From an uncultured Lachnospiraceae bacterium (GTDB lineage: Bacteria; Bacillota; Clostridia; Lachnospirales; Lachnospiraceae), in contig CAJUGD010000014.1 of NCBI GenBank assembly GCA_910586205.1, positions 10,376 to 74,375 on the forward strand: 64,000 nt of DNA, read 5' to 3'. Each line of letters starts with the position of its first letter. Position 1 is the first letter of the stretch. A program made the translations under genes and the position numbers. A model generated the notes under the pieces. That model worked only from the letters and a program-made list of their open reading frames with translations. It was not told where the DNA came from and did not search any database. Shown here one piece after another: positions 7,463 to 17,654 of this stretch.

Positions 7463-7819
7463 ATGAGCAGAAAAGGAAAGAAGCAGTCAGGCAAAAAAGA
7501 AGACAGAAGAAGGAAAGCTTTTGCCTGGAAGGGAAGGTGTTCCTGGAGAAGAATACAGATTATAAAAAAGGGGAAAAAGGAGAGTATACGGCTGAAATAT
7601 GCTTTATTGGCAATTACTGCAACAGAGCTTGCAGTGATTGGAGGACAAACCGGGGCAGGAGAGATTTCCCTTGCAAGACAACAGGAGGTTTATGAGGTGG
7701 AGTGGATTTTTCAGCCGGAAAAAAGTATAGGCAGGCCGGAGGATCTATATGGCATTCGGATTCATCCCGGGACTTGGGAGATGGAATTTTATCATCGCAG
7801 GGAATATTTTCATGAATAA
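7463..7819 (+). CDS. Hypothetical small membrane-associated protein
   Basis: Not recognised. The 118-residue frame has a very basic N-terminus (about 20 Lys/Arg in the first 45 residues), then one hydrophobic segment near 46-65 (YALLAITATELAVIGG), then a C-terminal domain with aromatic residues (EVEWIFQPEKSIGRPEDLYG). This would suit a single-pass inner-membrane protein with the tail outside. The ribosome-binding site before ATG 7463 is weak (CCGGAGA). It could be co-transcribed with purC or be driven by the promoter at 7312. Whether it is expressed is uncertain. Confidence 0.42.
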   Translation: MSRKGKKQSGKKEDRRRKAFAWKGRCSWRRIQIIKKGKKESIRLKYALLAITATELAVIGGQTGAGEISLARQQEVYEVEWIFQPEKSIGRPEDLYGIRIHPGTWEMEFYHRREYFHE

Positions 7820-7877
7820 TTCCCTATTGATTCAGGGGTTATAAGAATCAGGAAAGTAATGAAATCAAAATAATCTA

Positions 7878-7906
7878 TTGCAATTATAAATCCTATATAT
7901 TATAAT
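7878..7906 (+). promoter_or_regulatory. Promoter upstream of purC
   Basis: TTGCAA (7878-7883), a 17-nt spacer and a perfect TATAAT (7901-7906), 59 nt before the purC start. No purine riboswitch or PurR box is recognisable in the short leader. Confidence 0.7.
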
Positions 7907-7964
7907 TTTTCTGAAATTAAAGAAGCTTTTTATTAACTACTATAAAAAAGGACAGGTGGATACC

Positions 7965-8675
7965 ATGGAGAAAAAAGAATTATTGTATGAAGGCAAGGCA
8001 AAAAAGGTCTATACAACAGAAAATCCCGAGCAGCTCATTGTCTCTTACAAGGATGACGCCACAGCTTTTGACGGCCAGAAAAAAGGTACGATAGTGGGAA
8101 AAGGCGCTATTAATAACCGTATGACCAATCATATTTTTAAGCTTCTGGAGAAAAAGGGCGTGCCCACACATCTGGTGGAGGAGCTGAATGATCGGGAGAC
8201 CGTGGTGAAAAAGGTGGAGATTGTACCGCTTGAGGTTATTATCCGCAATTTCTCGGCCGGAAGCTTTGCCAAAAAGCTTGGAATGGAAGAAGGGATCAAA
8301 TTGGCTTGTCCTACATTAGAGTTCAGCTATAAAAACGATGATCTTCATGACCCCTTTATCAACAGCTATTATGCGCTGGCTTTGAAGCTGGCCACTCAGG
8401 AAGAAATTGATGTTATTACCAAGTATGCTTTTGTGGTCAATGACGTGATGCAGGAATATTTTGCAGGTCTTGGCATTGAGCTGATTGATTTTAAGATTGA
8501 ATTTGGAAGACTGTCAGACGGTACGGTTATCCTGGCAGACGAGGTGTCGCCGGATACATGTCGTCTGTGGGATAAGGAGACCCATGAAAAGCTGGATAAG
8601 GATCGTTTTCGCCGGGATCTGGGCAATGTAGAGGACGCCTATCAGGAGGTATTCAGACGTTTAGGGATTCAGTAG
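7965..8675 (+). CDS. purC: Phosphoribosylaminoimidazole-succinocarboxamide synthase
   Basis: SAICAR synthetase, the step that joins aspartate to CAIR with ATP in de novo purine synthesis. The 236 residues are full family length. Visible motifs: the N-terminal LLYEGKAKKVY nucleotide-binding hairpin, the DDATAFDGQKKG loop, EVIIRNFSAGSFAKK, and DEVSPDTCRLWD near the C-terminus (metal/ATP site). ATG 7965 is preferred over an in-frame GTG 9 nt upstream because AGGTGG lies 5 nt before it. purB starts 35 nt after its end, and purA follows. Confidence 0.97.
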   Translation: MEKKELLYEGKAKKVYTTENPEQLIVSYKDDATAFDGQKKGTIVGKGAINNRMTNHIFKLLEKKGVPTHLVEELNDRETVVKKVEIVPLEVIIRNFSAGSFAKKLGMEEGIKLACPTLEFSYKNDDLHDPFINSYYALALKLATQEEIDVITKYAFVVNDVMQEYFAGLGIELIDFKIEFGRLSDGTVILADEVSPDTCRLWDKETHEKLDKDRFRRDLGNVEDAYQEVFRRLGIQ

Positions 8676-8710
8676 GCAGATCACAAGAAAAAGACGGATC
8701 AGGAGGAAGT

Positions 8711-10141
8711 ATGTACGACAAATATCAAAGCCCGCTGTCAGAGCGGTATGCCAGCAAAGAGATGCAGTATCTTTTTTCACCGGATAAAAAGTTCAGAACC
8801 TGGAGGCGGCTGTGGATTGCTTTGGCAGAGACGGAAAGGGAGCTGGGGCTTTCTATTACCCAGGAACAGATCGACGAGCTGAAGGCATATAAAGATGATA
8901 TTAATTATGAGACGGCAAAGGAGCGGGAGCGGCTGGTGCGCCATGATGTTATGTCCCATGTCTTTGCCTATGGGGAGCAGTGTCCCAAGGCAAAGGGGAT
9001 TATCCATTTGGGAGCCACTTCTTGTTATGTGGGGGATAATACGGATCTGATTATTATGACAGAGGCTTTAAGGCTGGTACGGAAAAAGCTTGTCAATGTG
9101 ATGGCAGAGCTGGCAAAATTCGCAGAGAAGTATAAGGATCAGCCGACCTTGGCATTTACGCATTTTCAGCCTGCCCAGCCTACTACGGTGGGAAAGCGGG
9201 CGACTCTGTGGCTGCAGGAGCTGTGTCTGGACTTAGAGGATCTGGATCATGTTCTTGGCTCTATGAAGCTTTTAGGCTCTAAGGGGACCACGGGTACCCA
9301 GGCAAGCTTTTTAGAGCTTTTTGAGGGAGATCACGAGAAATGCCGGAGAGCAGATCAGATGATTGCGGAGAAAATGGGCTTTTCAGACTGCTATCCGGTG
9401 TCAGGACAGACCTATTCCCGAAAAGTGGACACACGGGTGATAAATGTGCTGGCAGGCATTGCCCAAAGCGCTCATAAATTCTCCAATGATATCCGTCTTC
9501 TGCAGCATTTAAAAGAGGTGGAGGAGCCTTTTGAGAAAAATCAGATCGGTTCTTCAGCCATGGCATATAAGAGGAATCCCATGCGAAGCGAGAGAATTGC
9601 CTCCTTGTCTAATTATGTGATGAGTGATGTGATGAATCCCATGCTGGTGGCTTCCACTCAATGGTTTGAGAGGACTTTGGATGATTCTGCCAACAAGCGG
9701 CTCAGTATTCCGGAAGGCTTCCTGGCAGTGGACGGTATTCTGGATCTTTATTTGAATGTGGTGGATGGGCTGGTGGTGTATCCAAAGGTGATTGAGAAGC
9801 ATTTTATGGCAGAGATTCCTTTTATGGCTACGGAAAATATTATGATGGATGCAGTGAAGGCAGGAGGCGACCGTCAGGAGCTGCATGAACGGATCCGCAG
9901 GCTGTCCATGGAGGCAGGGCGGAATGTGAAGGAAAAAGGGCTTGACAATAATCTTTTGGAGCTGATAGCCCAAGATCCGGCTTTTGGGCTTTCTCTTAAG
10001 GAACTGGAAAAGTGTATGGAGCCATCCCTCTATATAGGCCGGGCGCCCCGGCAGGTGGAGGAATTTCTTTCGGAAATAGTGCGGCCGATTTTGGAAGATA
10101 ACAAGGATGTGCTGGGAATGAAGGCAGAGATCACTGTGTAA
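8711..10141 (+). CDS. purB: Adenylosuccinate lyase
   Basis: A 476-residue fumarase/aspartase-superfamily enzyme that eliminates fumarate from SAICAR and from adenylosuccinate, so it works both after PurC and after PurA. The signature loop GSSAMAYKRNPMRSE lies near residue 280 and holds the catalytic Ser. HDVMSHVFAYG and THFQPAQPTTVGKR carry the conserved His and Thr of the active site. The start ATG 8711 follows AGGAGGAAGT. It belongs to the purC operon and is followed by a terminator-like hairpin before purA. Confidence 0.96.
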   Translation: MYDKYQSPLSERYASKEMQYLFSPDKKFRTWRRLWIALAETERELGLSITQEQIDELKAYKDDINYETAKERERLVRHDVMSHVFAYGEQCPKAKGIIHLGATSCYVGDNTDLIIMTEALRLVRKKLVNVMAELAKFAEKYKDQPTLAFTHFQPAQPTTVGKRATLWLQELCLDLEDLDHVLGSMKLLGSKGTTGTQASFLELFEGDHEKCRRADQMIAEKMGFSDCYPVSGQTYSRKVDTRVINVLAGIAQSAHKFSNDIRLLQHLKEVEEPFEKNQIGSSAMAYKRNPMRSERIASLSNYVMSDVMNPMLVASTQWFERTLDDSANKRLSIPEGFLAVDGILDLYLNVVDGLVVYPKVIEKHFMAEIPFMATENIMMDAVKAGGDRQELHERIRRLSMEAGRNVKEKGLDNNLLELIAQDPAFGLSLKELEKCMEPSLYIGRAPRQVEEFLSEIVRPILEDNKDVLGMKAEITV

Positions 10142-10168
10142 AATAAGTATTCATAAGTTTTGCTAATA

Positions 10169-10210
10169 AAGAAAGGCGGGCAGATTAGAAAAAATCAGCC
10201 GGCCTTTCTT
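10169..10210 (+). terminator. Terminator-like hairpin between purB and purA
   Basis: AAGAAAGGC (10169-10177) pairs with GCCTTTCTT (10202-10210) around a 24-nt loop that contains a further CGG/CCG pairing. The T content of the right arm is modest. Confidence 0.5.
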
Positions 10211-10219
10211 GGTTTCATA

Positions 10220-10248
10220 TTGATTTTACCGGACATTTCCATTATACT
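10220..10248 (+). promoter_or_regulatory. Promoter of purA
   Basis: TTGATT (10220-10225), a 17-nt spacer and TATACT (10243-10248), about 100 nt before the purA start. Confidence 0.6.
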
Positions 10249-10341
10249 GTTAATTGCTGCCGGAAGTTTGGATATCCGGGCTGCCGGACGGCTGTGCAGT
10301 GGGAGCAACATCTGTATGATTTAGAAAGACGAAGGAGCTGA

Positions 10342-11637
<1,296 letters not shown>

Positions 11638-11678
11638 TAAAAATGGCTGAGATACTGGAAAATCAAGGTAAAGTTTCT

Positions 11679-11705
11679 TATATTTCTAAGGCGGAAAGCC
11701 GATAT
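11679..11705 (+). promoter_or_regulatory. Candidate sigma-28 (FliA) promoter
   Basis: GCCGATAT at 11698-11705 is a full match to the sigma-D/sigma-28 -10 element. Fifteen nt upstream, TATA (11679-11682) matches the TAAA -35 at 3 of 4 bases. It lies 48 nt before the FliD-like gene. Confidence 0.6.
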
Positions 11706-11752
11706 ATACAATGTAAAACATAGGTATTATCATACCGGAAAGGAGAGACTCT

Positions 11753-12643
11753 ATGGCAATTAACGGAATTTCATCCAATGGCTACAGCTATGGCGGCTAC
11801 AGCTCTATGATTGACAGCAACAGTTGGTATGACAAGGCTAACGCAGATGCGGAGAAGCTGAAACAGGATGCGGAGAACAAGACCTCCAGCTCCAACAAGA
11901 CCAGCAGTAGCAGCTCTGCCAACACAGTCAGCAGTACATCAGGCTTTTTGATGGAATATCAGACCAGACTGGAAGATCTGGAGGCAGCGGCGGCGAAGCT
12001 GCAGACCAGCAAGAAGGACAATGTATTCGGCAAATACGATCAGGTTCTTGCTGAGTTTTCCAAGACCCAGATCGAAGGTAATGAAGACGGCAGTGTGATG
12101 GATAAGAAGATGAGCGATGCTGCAGATGATGTGGTAGATGCAACCAAGGATTTCATTGATCAGCTCAACGGAACCATCGCATTTCTGTCGAAGAACAGCG
12201 GCCACAGTGCAACCGTTGCATTCCAGCTTGCCTCTTTGCAGAGGACGATACCTTCTGACAAGGCATTGGCAAAGATTGGTATCAGCGTCAATACCAAGGG
12301 CGAGTTAAAGATGGATGAAGAAAAGTTCAGGGAAGCGCTGCAAAAGGATCCTGAGTTGGTAAAGGATCTGTTAGGCGGACAGTTCGGCATGGCAGAGCGG
12401 GCCGGAGACAAGGCAACCCAGATCCTGGATATGTCGGTTAATGAAATTATGGGAGGAAGCAATCCAACAACATCTGATTCCTCAAACAAGACTAATTCCA
12501 CGACCAGCTCCGTAAGCGGATCCAGCACTGCATCGAAATCCAATATGTCTGATTCCTTCAGACAGTTCGCAAGCTTTGCAAAAAGCGGAGCGTACAATCT
12601 GAGCAATTACTATGCAGTATCCATGCTGAATATTTTAGTGTAG
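11753..12643 (+). CDS. Flagellum-associated protein with a FliD-C-like segment
   Basis: A 296-residue Ser/Thr/Asn-rich protein with almost no Cys. Residues ~150-210 resemble the end of the FliD (hook-associated protein 2) C-terminal domain: LASLQRTIPSDKALAKIGIS, then TKGELKMDEEKFREAL, then ELVKDLLGG. It lacks the long N-terminal part of a real FliD, and low-complexity Ser/Asn stretches flank the conserved core. No Sec signal is visible; low-complexity ends and a sigma-28-like promoter suggest export through the flagellar apparatus. It could be a shortened cap-like or adhesive protein. Start ATG 11753 follows GGAAAGGAGAG; a strong terminator closes the gene. Confidence 0.65.
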   Translation: MAINGISSNGYSYGGYSSMIDSNSWYDKANADAEKLKQDAENKTSSSNKTSSSSSANTVSSTSGFLMEYQTRLEDLEAAAAKLQTSKKDNVFGKYDQVLAEFSKTQIEGNEDGSVMDKKMSDAADDVVDATKDFIDQLNGTIAFLSKNSGHSATVAFQLASLQRTIPSDKALAKIGISVNTKGELKMDEEKFREALQKDPELVKDLLGGQFGMAERAGDKATQILDMSVNEIMGGSNPTTSDSSNKTNSTTSSVSGSSTASKSNMSDSFRQFASFAKSGAYNLSNYYAVSMLNILV

Positions 12644-12680
12644 CGGCAGTATTTTCTGACAAAGCAAATAAGGAAGAAGG

Positions 12681-12713
12681 ATATCCGGCAGGGTTGCTGC
12701 CGGATATTTTTAG
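12681..12713 (+). terminator. Rho-independent terminator
   Basis: ATATCCGGCA (12681-12690) pairs perfectly with TGCCGGATAT (12698-12707) and is followed by a T-run. Confidence 0.9.
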
Positions 12714-12909
12714 GTGTGATGAAAATATGCCAGAATAAACGCATGAACGAACTTGAAACATTCCCTGGTGATTTGATGCATTTTAAGCATAAATATGTAT
12801 CTGTGTTCCCAAACAAGGAAGACGGTATCAGAGAAAAGGGATTTCAAAATATGCATGAATATGCCTTGTTTTCGTTCTTGTGTCTTTTTAAAAAATATAC
12901 TCTTAGCAC
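12714..12909. other. Noncoding stretch upstream of the fla/che promoter
   Basis: A 65-codon open frame crosses this stretch but has no ribosome-binding site and no recognisable domain. No other feature was seen. Confidence 0.45.
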
Positions 12910-12938
12910 TTGACATAGAAAAAAAATTGCGGCATAAT
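12910..12938 (+). promoter_or_regulatory. Candidate main promoter of the fla/che operon
   Basis: TTGACA (12910-12915), a 17-nt spacer and CATAAT (12933-12938). The transcript would carry a leader of about 210 nt before flgB, with a GGGAG-AGC-CTCCC hairpin near 13000. No sigma-28 box is present, which fits early-class expression. Confidence 0.65.
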
Positions 12939-13155
12939 AATTAATATTCTATTCCAGGGAGGTTGGTTTCGAGGCAGTTGTCAGGGGGGCAGTCAGTGGG
13001 AGAGCCTCCCGATTTATTGTGCTGCATTTGACACGTCAGAAGGCGTTGGAACCGACAGAAAAGAAGCTCTGGAAGAAAGTTACTATTGAAATTATGCAGT
13101 CTATCACGGAAAATGATACAAAGGATACAAGGAAGCAAAAGGAGGAGATAAGAGC

Positions 13156-13548
13156 ATGGTAGGGATATATGGGAACGGCGTGGCCCTGTCGGAGAAGGTT
13201 CTTGATTATTTGTGGGGAAGACAGAGCGTATCGCTGTATAATATTGCAAATGTAGATACTCCTGGATTTAAATCCCAGTACATAACATTTGAGGAGGAGA
13301 TGAGCCGGCGCCTGTCAGCGGCAAGCAACAGGAGTACGGCTCCTAAGCGTGCCGTTTCCAATGCTATTGATGCGTCCCGCTATAAGCTGAATACCACTTG
13401 GGATGAGTCTTCCAGGTTAGACGGGAACAATGTGGATATGGATCAGGAGCAGGTGGAGGTAGTCAGAACCGCATATCAGTACCAATATGTTCTTAATTCC
13501 ATTAACAATGACATTAACCGTTTAAGAAGTGCGGCAAAAAGCTTCTAG
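13156..13548 (+). CDS. flgB: Flagellar basal-body rod protein FlgB
   Basis: A 130-residue proximal rod subunit, exported through the flagellar type III apparatus. The N-terminal motif NIANVDTPGFKSQYITFEEE is the rod/hook family signature, and the C-terminal helix (VEVVRTAYQYQYVLNSI) packs in the rod coiled coil. ATG 13156 follows AAAAGGAGGAGA. It opens the operon. Normally flgC follows directly, but here fliE does and flgC is about 13.5 kb downstream. Confidence 0.95.
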   Translation: MVGIYGNGVALSEKVLDYLWGRQSVSLYNIANVDTPGFKSQYITFEEEMSRRLSAASNRSTAPKRAVSNAIDASRYKLNTTWDESSRLDGNNVDMDQEQVEVVRTAYQYQYVLNSINNDINRLRSAAKSF

Positions 13549-13573
13549 GATCATATAATTACAGGAGGATATT

Positions 13574-13900
13574 ATGGACGGAGCGGCGTTTATTGTGCCT
13601 ATGACCCCATGGGGACCCATTGGCATAAACGGAGATTTGAATCAGGTTCAGCAGAACGCAGCAGCGGAAAGCGGAGAAGTGTCTTTGTTTAAAAGTGTTT
13701 TTAAGGATACAGTGGGACGGGTCAAGGAGACTCAGGCAGATGTGGAGCATAAGCAGTATTTGCTTATGACCGGACAGTTAGACGACGCCCATACGCTGCC
13801 CATTGCGGAGGCCAAGGCCGGGATTGCCGTAGACGTTCTTATCACATTGCGCAATAAGACCATGGAATCTTATAACGAGCTTATCAAGATCAATGTCTAG
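13574..13900 (+). CDS. fliE: Flagellar hook-basal body complex protein FliE
   Basis: A 108-residue adaptor between the MS-ring and the rod. The C-terminal part shows the FliE pattern: LFKSVFKDTVGRVKETQADVE, then a stretch with the typical ALITLRNKTMESYNELIKINV-like ending. The N-terminal ~35 residues (proline- and glycine-containing) are variable, as usual for FliE. The start ATG 13574 follows ACAGGAGGATATT. It sits between flgB and fliF. Confidence 0.9.
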   Translation: MDGAAFIVPMTPWGPIGINGDLNQVQQNAAAESGEVSLFKSVFKDTVGRVKETQADVEHKQYLLMTGQLDDAHTLPIAEAKAGIAVDVLITLRNKTMESYNELIKINV

Positions 13901-13938
13901 TTTTGTTTTTAAAGGTCGGACATTAATATAACAAAAGG

Positions 13939-15705
13939 TTGGATAAAGACGTGCAGAATTGGAAAGAAAGCTGGCAGAACATGCCGGCAAAAACCAGGAC
14001 TCTTATAAAGGTGATCGCAGGGGGAACCGTGGCGATTGCCTTGATCGCCATAATTGCGCTGAATATGGGGAAGGATAAGGATTACAGTATCCTGTTTACA
14101 GGAATGAATCAGGAGGAGGCGCAGCAGGTAGTCAGTCTTTTGCAGGAGTCAAACATTGATTACCGCTATGACAACGGTGAGGGGGCCATAAGGGTGCCTT
14201 CCGCTACCGTAGACCAGACAAGGGCAAACCTGTTAAGCCAGGGTTATCCCAAAAGTGGTTTTACATACGATACCTATCTGAAGAATACGGGCCTTATGAC
14301 CACGGAATCTGACAAAGAGCAGATTACGGTCTATGAGCTGCAGGACCGCTTGGGGGCTCAGATTCGCCTTTTTGACGGGGTGCAGGACGCGAAGGTGACG
14401 ATTGCCTTAGGGGGTGACAGACGCTTTGTGCTTGATGATGCGGATGAGGTGAATGCTTCTGCTTCTGTGGTGGTTACCATGCAGAACGGCAGCAGCTTGA
14501 CTCCGGAAAAAGCTCAGGCGGTTAAAGGACTGATTTCCCATGCGGTCAGAGGGCTCAACATTACCGAGACGGCAGTGTATGATGCTGCCACCATGTTAGA
14601 GGTGGGAGGAGAAGGAGACGGATCCTCAGGCGGAGCTACAGATATTGCCGCTCTTACGACTATGGTGGAGAACAGTATCGCGGCCAACGTAAGACGGGTA
14701 TTAGAGCAGCTTTACGGTTCGGGCAATGTGGCGGTCTCTGTAAAAGGAACCCTTAACATGGAACGGCTTATTCAGGAGAGTACCCAGTATACGACTCCGG
14801 ATAAGATTGACGAGGAAGATAAGACCGGGCTTTTGCAGCAGGAAAACCTGACGGACGAGAGCACTGTGTCGTCAAATCAGGGCGCAGGAGGATTGGTTGG
14901 CGCTGATGCCAATGCGGATACTCCCCGGTATACCAATGAGAACGGTACAGGCCAGGTAAATGACAGCTATTCCAACAACAGTTCCTCAAGAATCTGGCTT
15001 TATAATATGTTGAAGGAGCAAAGGCAGGTTGATCCCGGGATGCTGCAGGATGCCTCCATTGGTGTGGTAATTATTACAGATACGGAAAAAGATGAGGTAC
15101 AGCAGCAGAACCTGCTTCGTCTGGTAGCCAATTCTGCCGGTATTCCGGTAGATATTATGGATCAGAAAATTACCATTGTCCGTTCCAATCCTCCGACTGT
15201 GGATGTGGAAGGCACCGGCGATGACGTCGAAAAGCCGGTTGGCGGTGAAGGCGAAGTAGAGACAAAGCTGCCCCTTGCGCTTTTGATTGCCATCGGCGCC
15301 GGTGTACTGCTTCTGCTCTTGCTGCTCTTGCTGCTCCTGCTTCGTTCCAGACGGAAGAAGAAGCTTGTTCTGGAAGGCGGAGAGATTGGTGAAGGTGAGC
15401 TGACGGCAGGCGGCGAGGGTCTGGTGAGTGAAGACGGCGAACTTTTGGGCGGAGAAGGCATGGAGGGATCAGATATGCACAGAATGCCGGGTATGCCTGA
15501 AGATGAGGAAGATGAATTTGCCAAGAGTGAAGAAATTCTTAATCTTCGGATGCAGCGCAGCCTGCGTCTGAAGCAGAATATTTCGGAATTTGTAGACCAG
15601 AATCCGCAGATTGCGGCGAAGCTTGTACAGACCTGGCTGAGAGGGGAGGATAATGATGGCAGTGACAGAAGAAAGTCTTCTGGGGCTAGAAAGCAGTCCA
15701 GATAG
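13939..15705 (+). CDS. fliF: Flagellar MS-ring protein FliF
   Basis: Forms the membrane MS-ring on which the flagellum is assembled. About 588 residues: TM1 near residues 23-43 (LIKVIAGGTVAIALIAIIAL), the ring-building domains with MTTESDKEQITVYELQDRL, a disordered Ser/Asn/Gly-rich loop around 310-350, TM2 near 446-470 (a run of Leu), and a C-terminal FliG-binding tail (NISEFVDQNPQIAAKLVQTW). The start is uncertain: TTG 13939 is used, but GTG 13951 and ATG 13981 are in frame, with AAAAGG at 13933 suiting GTG best. The C-terminal 53 nt overlap fliG. Confidence 0.95.
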   Translation: MDKDVQNWKESWQNMPAKTRTLIKVIAGGTVAIALIAIIALNMGKDKDYSILFTGMNQEEAQQVVSLLQESNIDYRYDNGEGAIRVPSATVDQTRANLLSQGYPKSGFTYDTYLKNTGLMTTESDKEQITVYELQDRLGAQIRLFDGVQDAKVTIALGGDRRFVLDDADEVNASASVVVTMQNGSSLTPEKAQAVKGLISHAVRGLNITETAVYDAATMLEVGGEGDGSSGGATDIAALTTMVENSIAANVRRVLEQLYGSGNVAVSVKGTLNMERLIQESTQYTTPDKIDEEDKTGLLQQENLTDESTVSSNQGAGGLVGADANADTPRYTNENGTGQVNDSYSNNSSSRIWLYNMLKEQRQVDPGMLQDASIGVVIITDTEKDEVQQQNLLRLVANSAGIPVDIMDQKITIVRSNPPTVDVEGTGDDVEKPVGGEGEVETKLPLALLIAIGAGVLLLLLLLLLLLLRSRRKKKLVLEGGEIGEGELTAGGEGLVSEDGELLGGEGMEGSDMHRMPGMPEDEEDEFAKSEEILNLRMQRSLRLKQNISEFVDQNPQIAAKLVQTWLRGEDNDGSDRRKSSGARKQSR

Positions 15706-16726
15706 TAAGATGGATGGAGAGCCCATTACCGACGCCAAAAGCAAGGCGGCTTTGGTGGTGGTGTCTTTAGGAGCTGACCGGGCATCTCAGATTTATAAGT
15801 ATCTGAACGAACAGGACATTGAAGACCTTACCTATGAGGTGGCAAAGCTGGGCAAGACCGGCAACGCTCAGGTGGAGGCGGTGCTGGATGAATTTTATAA
15901 ATTGTGTCTGACCCATAAGATGATGACGGACGGCGGACTTGATTATGCCAGGAACGTACTGGAAAAGGCGTTTGGTGAGTCCACAGCCAGGAATCTTTTG
16001 GAGAAGGTTTCCAAGACCCTTCAGTCCAAGCCGTTTAACTTCTTTACCAAGGGAGATCCCAAGGCGCTGTTCTCCCTGCTGCAGAATGAGCGGCCGCAGG
16101 TGATTGCCCTGATCCTTGCCTATATGGATGCCATGCAGGCGGCTCAGGTTTTGGAGGAGCTGCCGGATGACAAGCGGATTCAGACTGTGGAGAGCATGGC
16201 CAGAATGGATCGGGTCTCTCCCGAAGCCATTGCCATTGTAGAAGAAGAAATGAAGCGGAAGTTTGCTACCATCATTACCAGCGAGGACAATATGAGCCTG
16301 GGCGGTATCGACTATGTGGCGGATATGATGAACCATGTGGACCGCAGCAGCGAGAGAAAGATATTCGAGGAGCTGGGAAAACGCAATCCGGAGCTGGCTC
16401 AGAGCATTCGGGACAAAATGTTCGTCTTCGAGAATATTATGGATATGGACGATCGTTCCGTACAGCGTTTTGTCCGGGACTGCGACGCCAAGGATATCGT
16501 TTTTGCCCTGAAGAATGCTACGGAGGAGATGAAGACCATATTCTTCAGCAACATGTCCAAGCGTATGGTGGAGACCGTCAAGGGCGACTTGGAGATTACA
16601 ACCAACGTAAGACTAAAAGACGTAGAAGAAGCGCAGCAGAGAATCGTCAATATTATCCGGAACTTAGAGGAGCAGGGTGAGGTAGTCATCAAGAAGGGAG
16701 GAGACAATGATGACATCATCGCTTAG
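15653..16726 (+). CDS. fliG: Flagellar motor switch protein FliG
   Basis: The rotor protein that contacts the MotA stator. 357 residues: an N-terminal extension of about 28 residues, FliG-N (KAALVVVSLGADRASQIYKY), the middle domain, and FliG-C with charged torque residues (FVFENIMDMDDRSVQRFVRD). The middle-domain EHPQ motif, which binds FliM, reads ERPQ (NERPQVIALILAYMDA), a His-to-Arg change. ATG 15653 follows GAGGGGAGGA and lies inside the end of fliF, so translation is probably coupled. It overlaps fliH by 20 bp. Confidence 0.96.
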   Translation: MMAVTEESLLGLESSPDSKMDGEPITDAKSKAALVVVSLGADRASQIYKYLNEQDIEDLTYEVAKLGKTGNAQVEAVLDEFYKLCLTHKMMTDGGLDYARNVLEKAFGESTARNLLEKVSKTLQSKPFNFFTKGDPKALFSLLQNERPQVIALILAYMDAMQAAQVLEELPDDKRIQTVESMARMDRVSPEAIAIVEEEMKRKFATIITSEDNMSLGGIDYVADMMNHVDRSSERKIFEELGKRNPELAQSIRDKMFVFENIMDMDDRSVQRFVRDCDAKDIVFALKNATEEMKTIFFSNMSKRMVETVKGDLEITTNVRLKDVEEAQQRIVNIIRNLEEQGEVVIKKGGDNDDIIA

Positions 16727-17645
16727 GCGGGTCATTAAACAGCCGGACACTTCCGGTGCCTCTGTGATTGAACAGTTTATCCCTCCTAAGGAACAGGTCA
16801 GGGAGAGCCGTCAGACTACGGCCAGGGCCCCTTCCTTTCCCCGATACAGCAGGGACGGGAAAGAGCAGGGAGAATACCGTTCTGTCATAAAGTATTCCGG
16901 TCAGGATATGTTGAAAGAGGAAGAAGAACTAAAACAAAAGCGCAGAAAACAATCAGAGGATTTTGAAGAACCGGAAGATGATGTGATTATTCCGGAACCG
17001 GGCCAGGAGGCTGTAAAACAGTCGGAAGAAGATGCTGCAAAGCTTTTGGAAGATGCGAAAAGGGAGGCGGAAGAACTTCTTTCTGAAGCCTCCGGGGCAG
17101 CAGAAAAAGCGCGGGAGGAAGCCAGCCAGGCTGGATTTAGGGAAGGGTACGAGGCTGGTTACCGGGAGGGCAGCCAGAAGGCAGAGGCAGAGTGCCAGGA
17201 AGCTTTCCGCGCTGCGCTGGCATCCTTCCAGGCGGATATGCGCCAGGCCCTTAAGTCTGTGGATGCGGCAAAGGAGCGCTGCCTGCGCAGTTATTTGGAT
17301 GAATTGAAAGATTGCGCGGTGGCAGTGGGAGAAAAGGTGATCCATATCAGCCTCCGCTCCAGCGGCGAGGTGATCAGACAGATGATCATCGCTGCCACAG
17401 AAAAGCTGAAAAAGACGGCCTGGGTCAAAATCTACATTGATAAATGTGATTATGACATGATGATGGAAGCGGATGCCGCCATTTTAGACGAGCTTTCCCA
17501 CTTGTCGGACAATATTAAGTTTATTGTTATGGATAAAGAGGACAGGGGAAGCTGTATAATCGAGATGCCGGAAGAAATTGTAGACGTGAGTGTTAATACT
17601 CAGATTGAAAATATTAAAGATATCCTGGAGAATGTGAGAGTATAG
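16707..17645 (+). CDS. fliH: Flagellar assembly protein FliH
   Basis: A 312-residue negative regulator and stator-like partner of the export ATPase FliI. The N-terminal third is charged and disordered; the middle is a Glu/Ala-rich coiled coil (AAKLLEDAKREAEELLSEA) followed by the GxxxG-type segment GFREGYEAGYREGSQ typical of FliH; the C-terminal domain resembles the V-ATPase E subunit (KFIVMDKEDRGSCIIEMPEE). The start overlaps the fliG end by 20 bp. fliI begins 10 nt after its stop. Confidence 0.9.
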   Translation: MMTSSLRRVIKQPDTSGASVIEQFIPPKEQVRESRQTTARAPSFPRYSRDGKEQGEYRSVIKYSGQDMLKEEEELKQKRRKQSEDFEEPEDDVIIPEPGQEAVKQSEEDAAKLLEDAKREAEELLSEASGAAEKAREEASQAGFREGYEAGYREGSQKAEAECQEAFRAALASFQADMRQALKSVDAAKERCLRSYLDELKDCAVAVGEKVIHISLRSSGEVIRQMIIAATEKLKKTAWVKIYIDKCDYDMMMEADAAILDELSHLSDNIKFIVMDKEDRGSCIIEMPEEIVDVSVNTQIENIKDILENVRV

Positions 17646-17654
17646 GAGCCGCAT

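Noticed and set aside
7907..7964. Purine riboswitch before purC
   Set aside because: The leader is too short and lacks the conserved core elements of the purine aptamer. The purE leader also lacks them.
12716..12913. 65-codon plus-strand gene upstream of flgB
   Set aside because: No ribosome-binding site, overlaps the end of a terminator and the fla/che promoter, and no recognisable domain.
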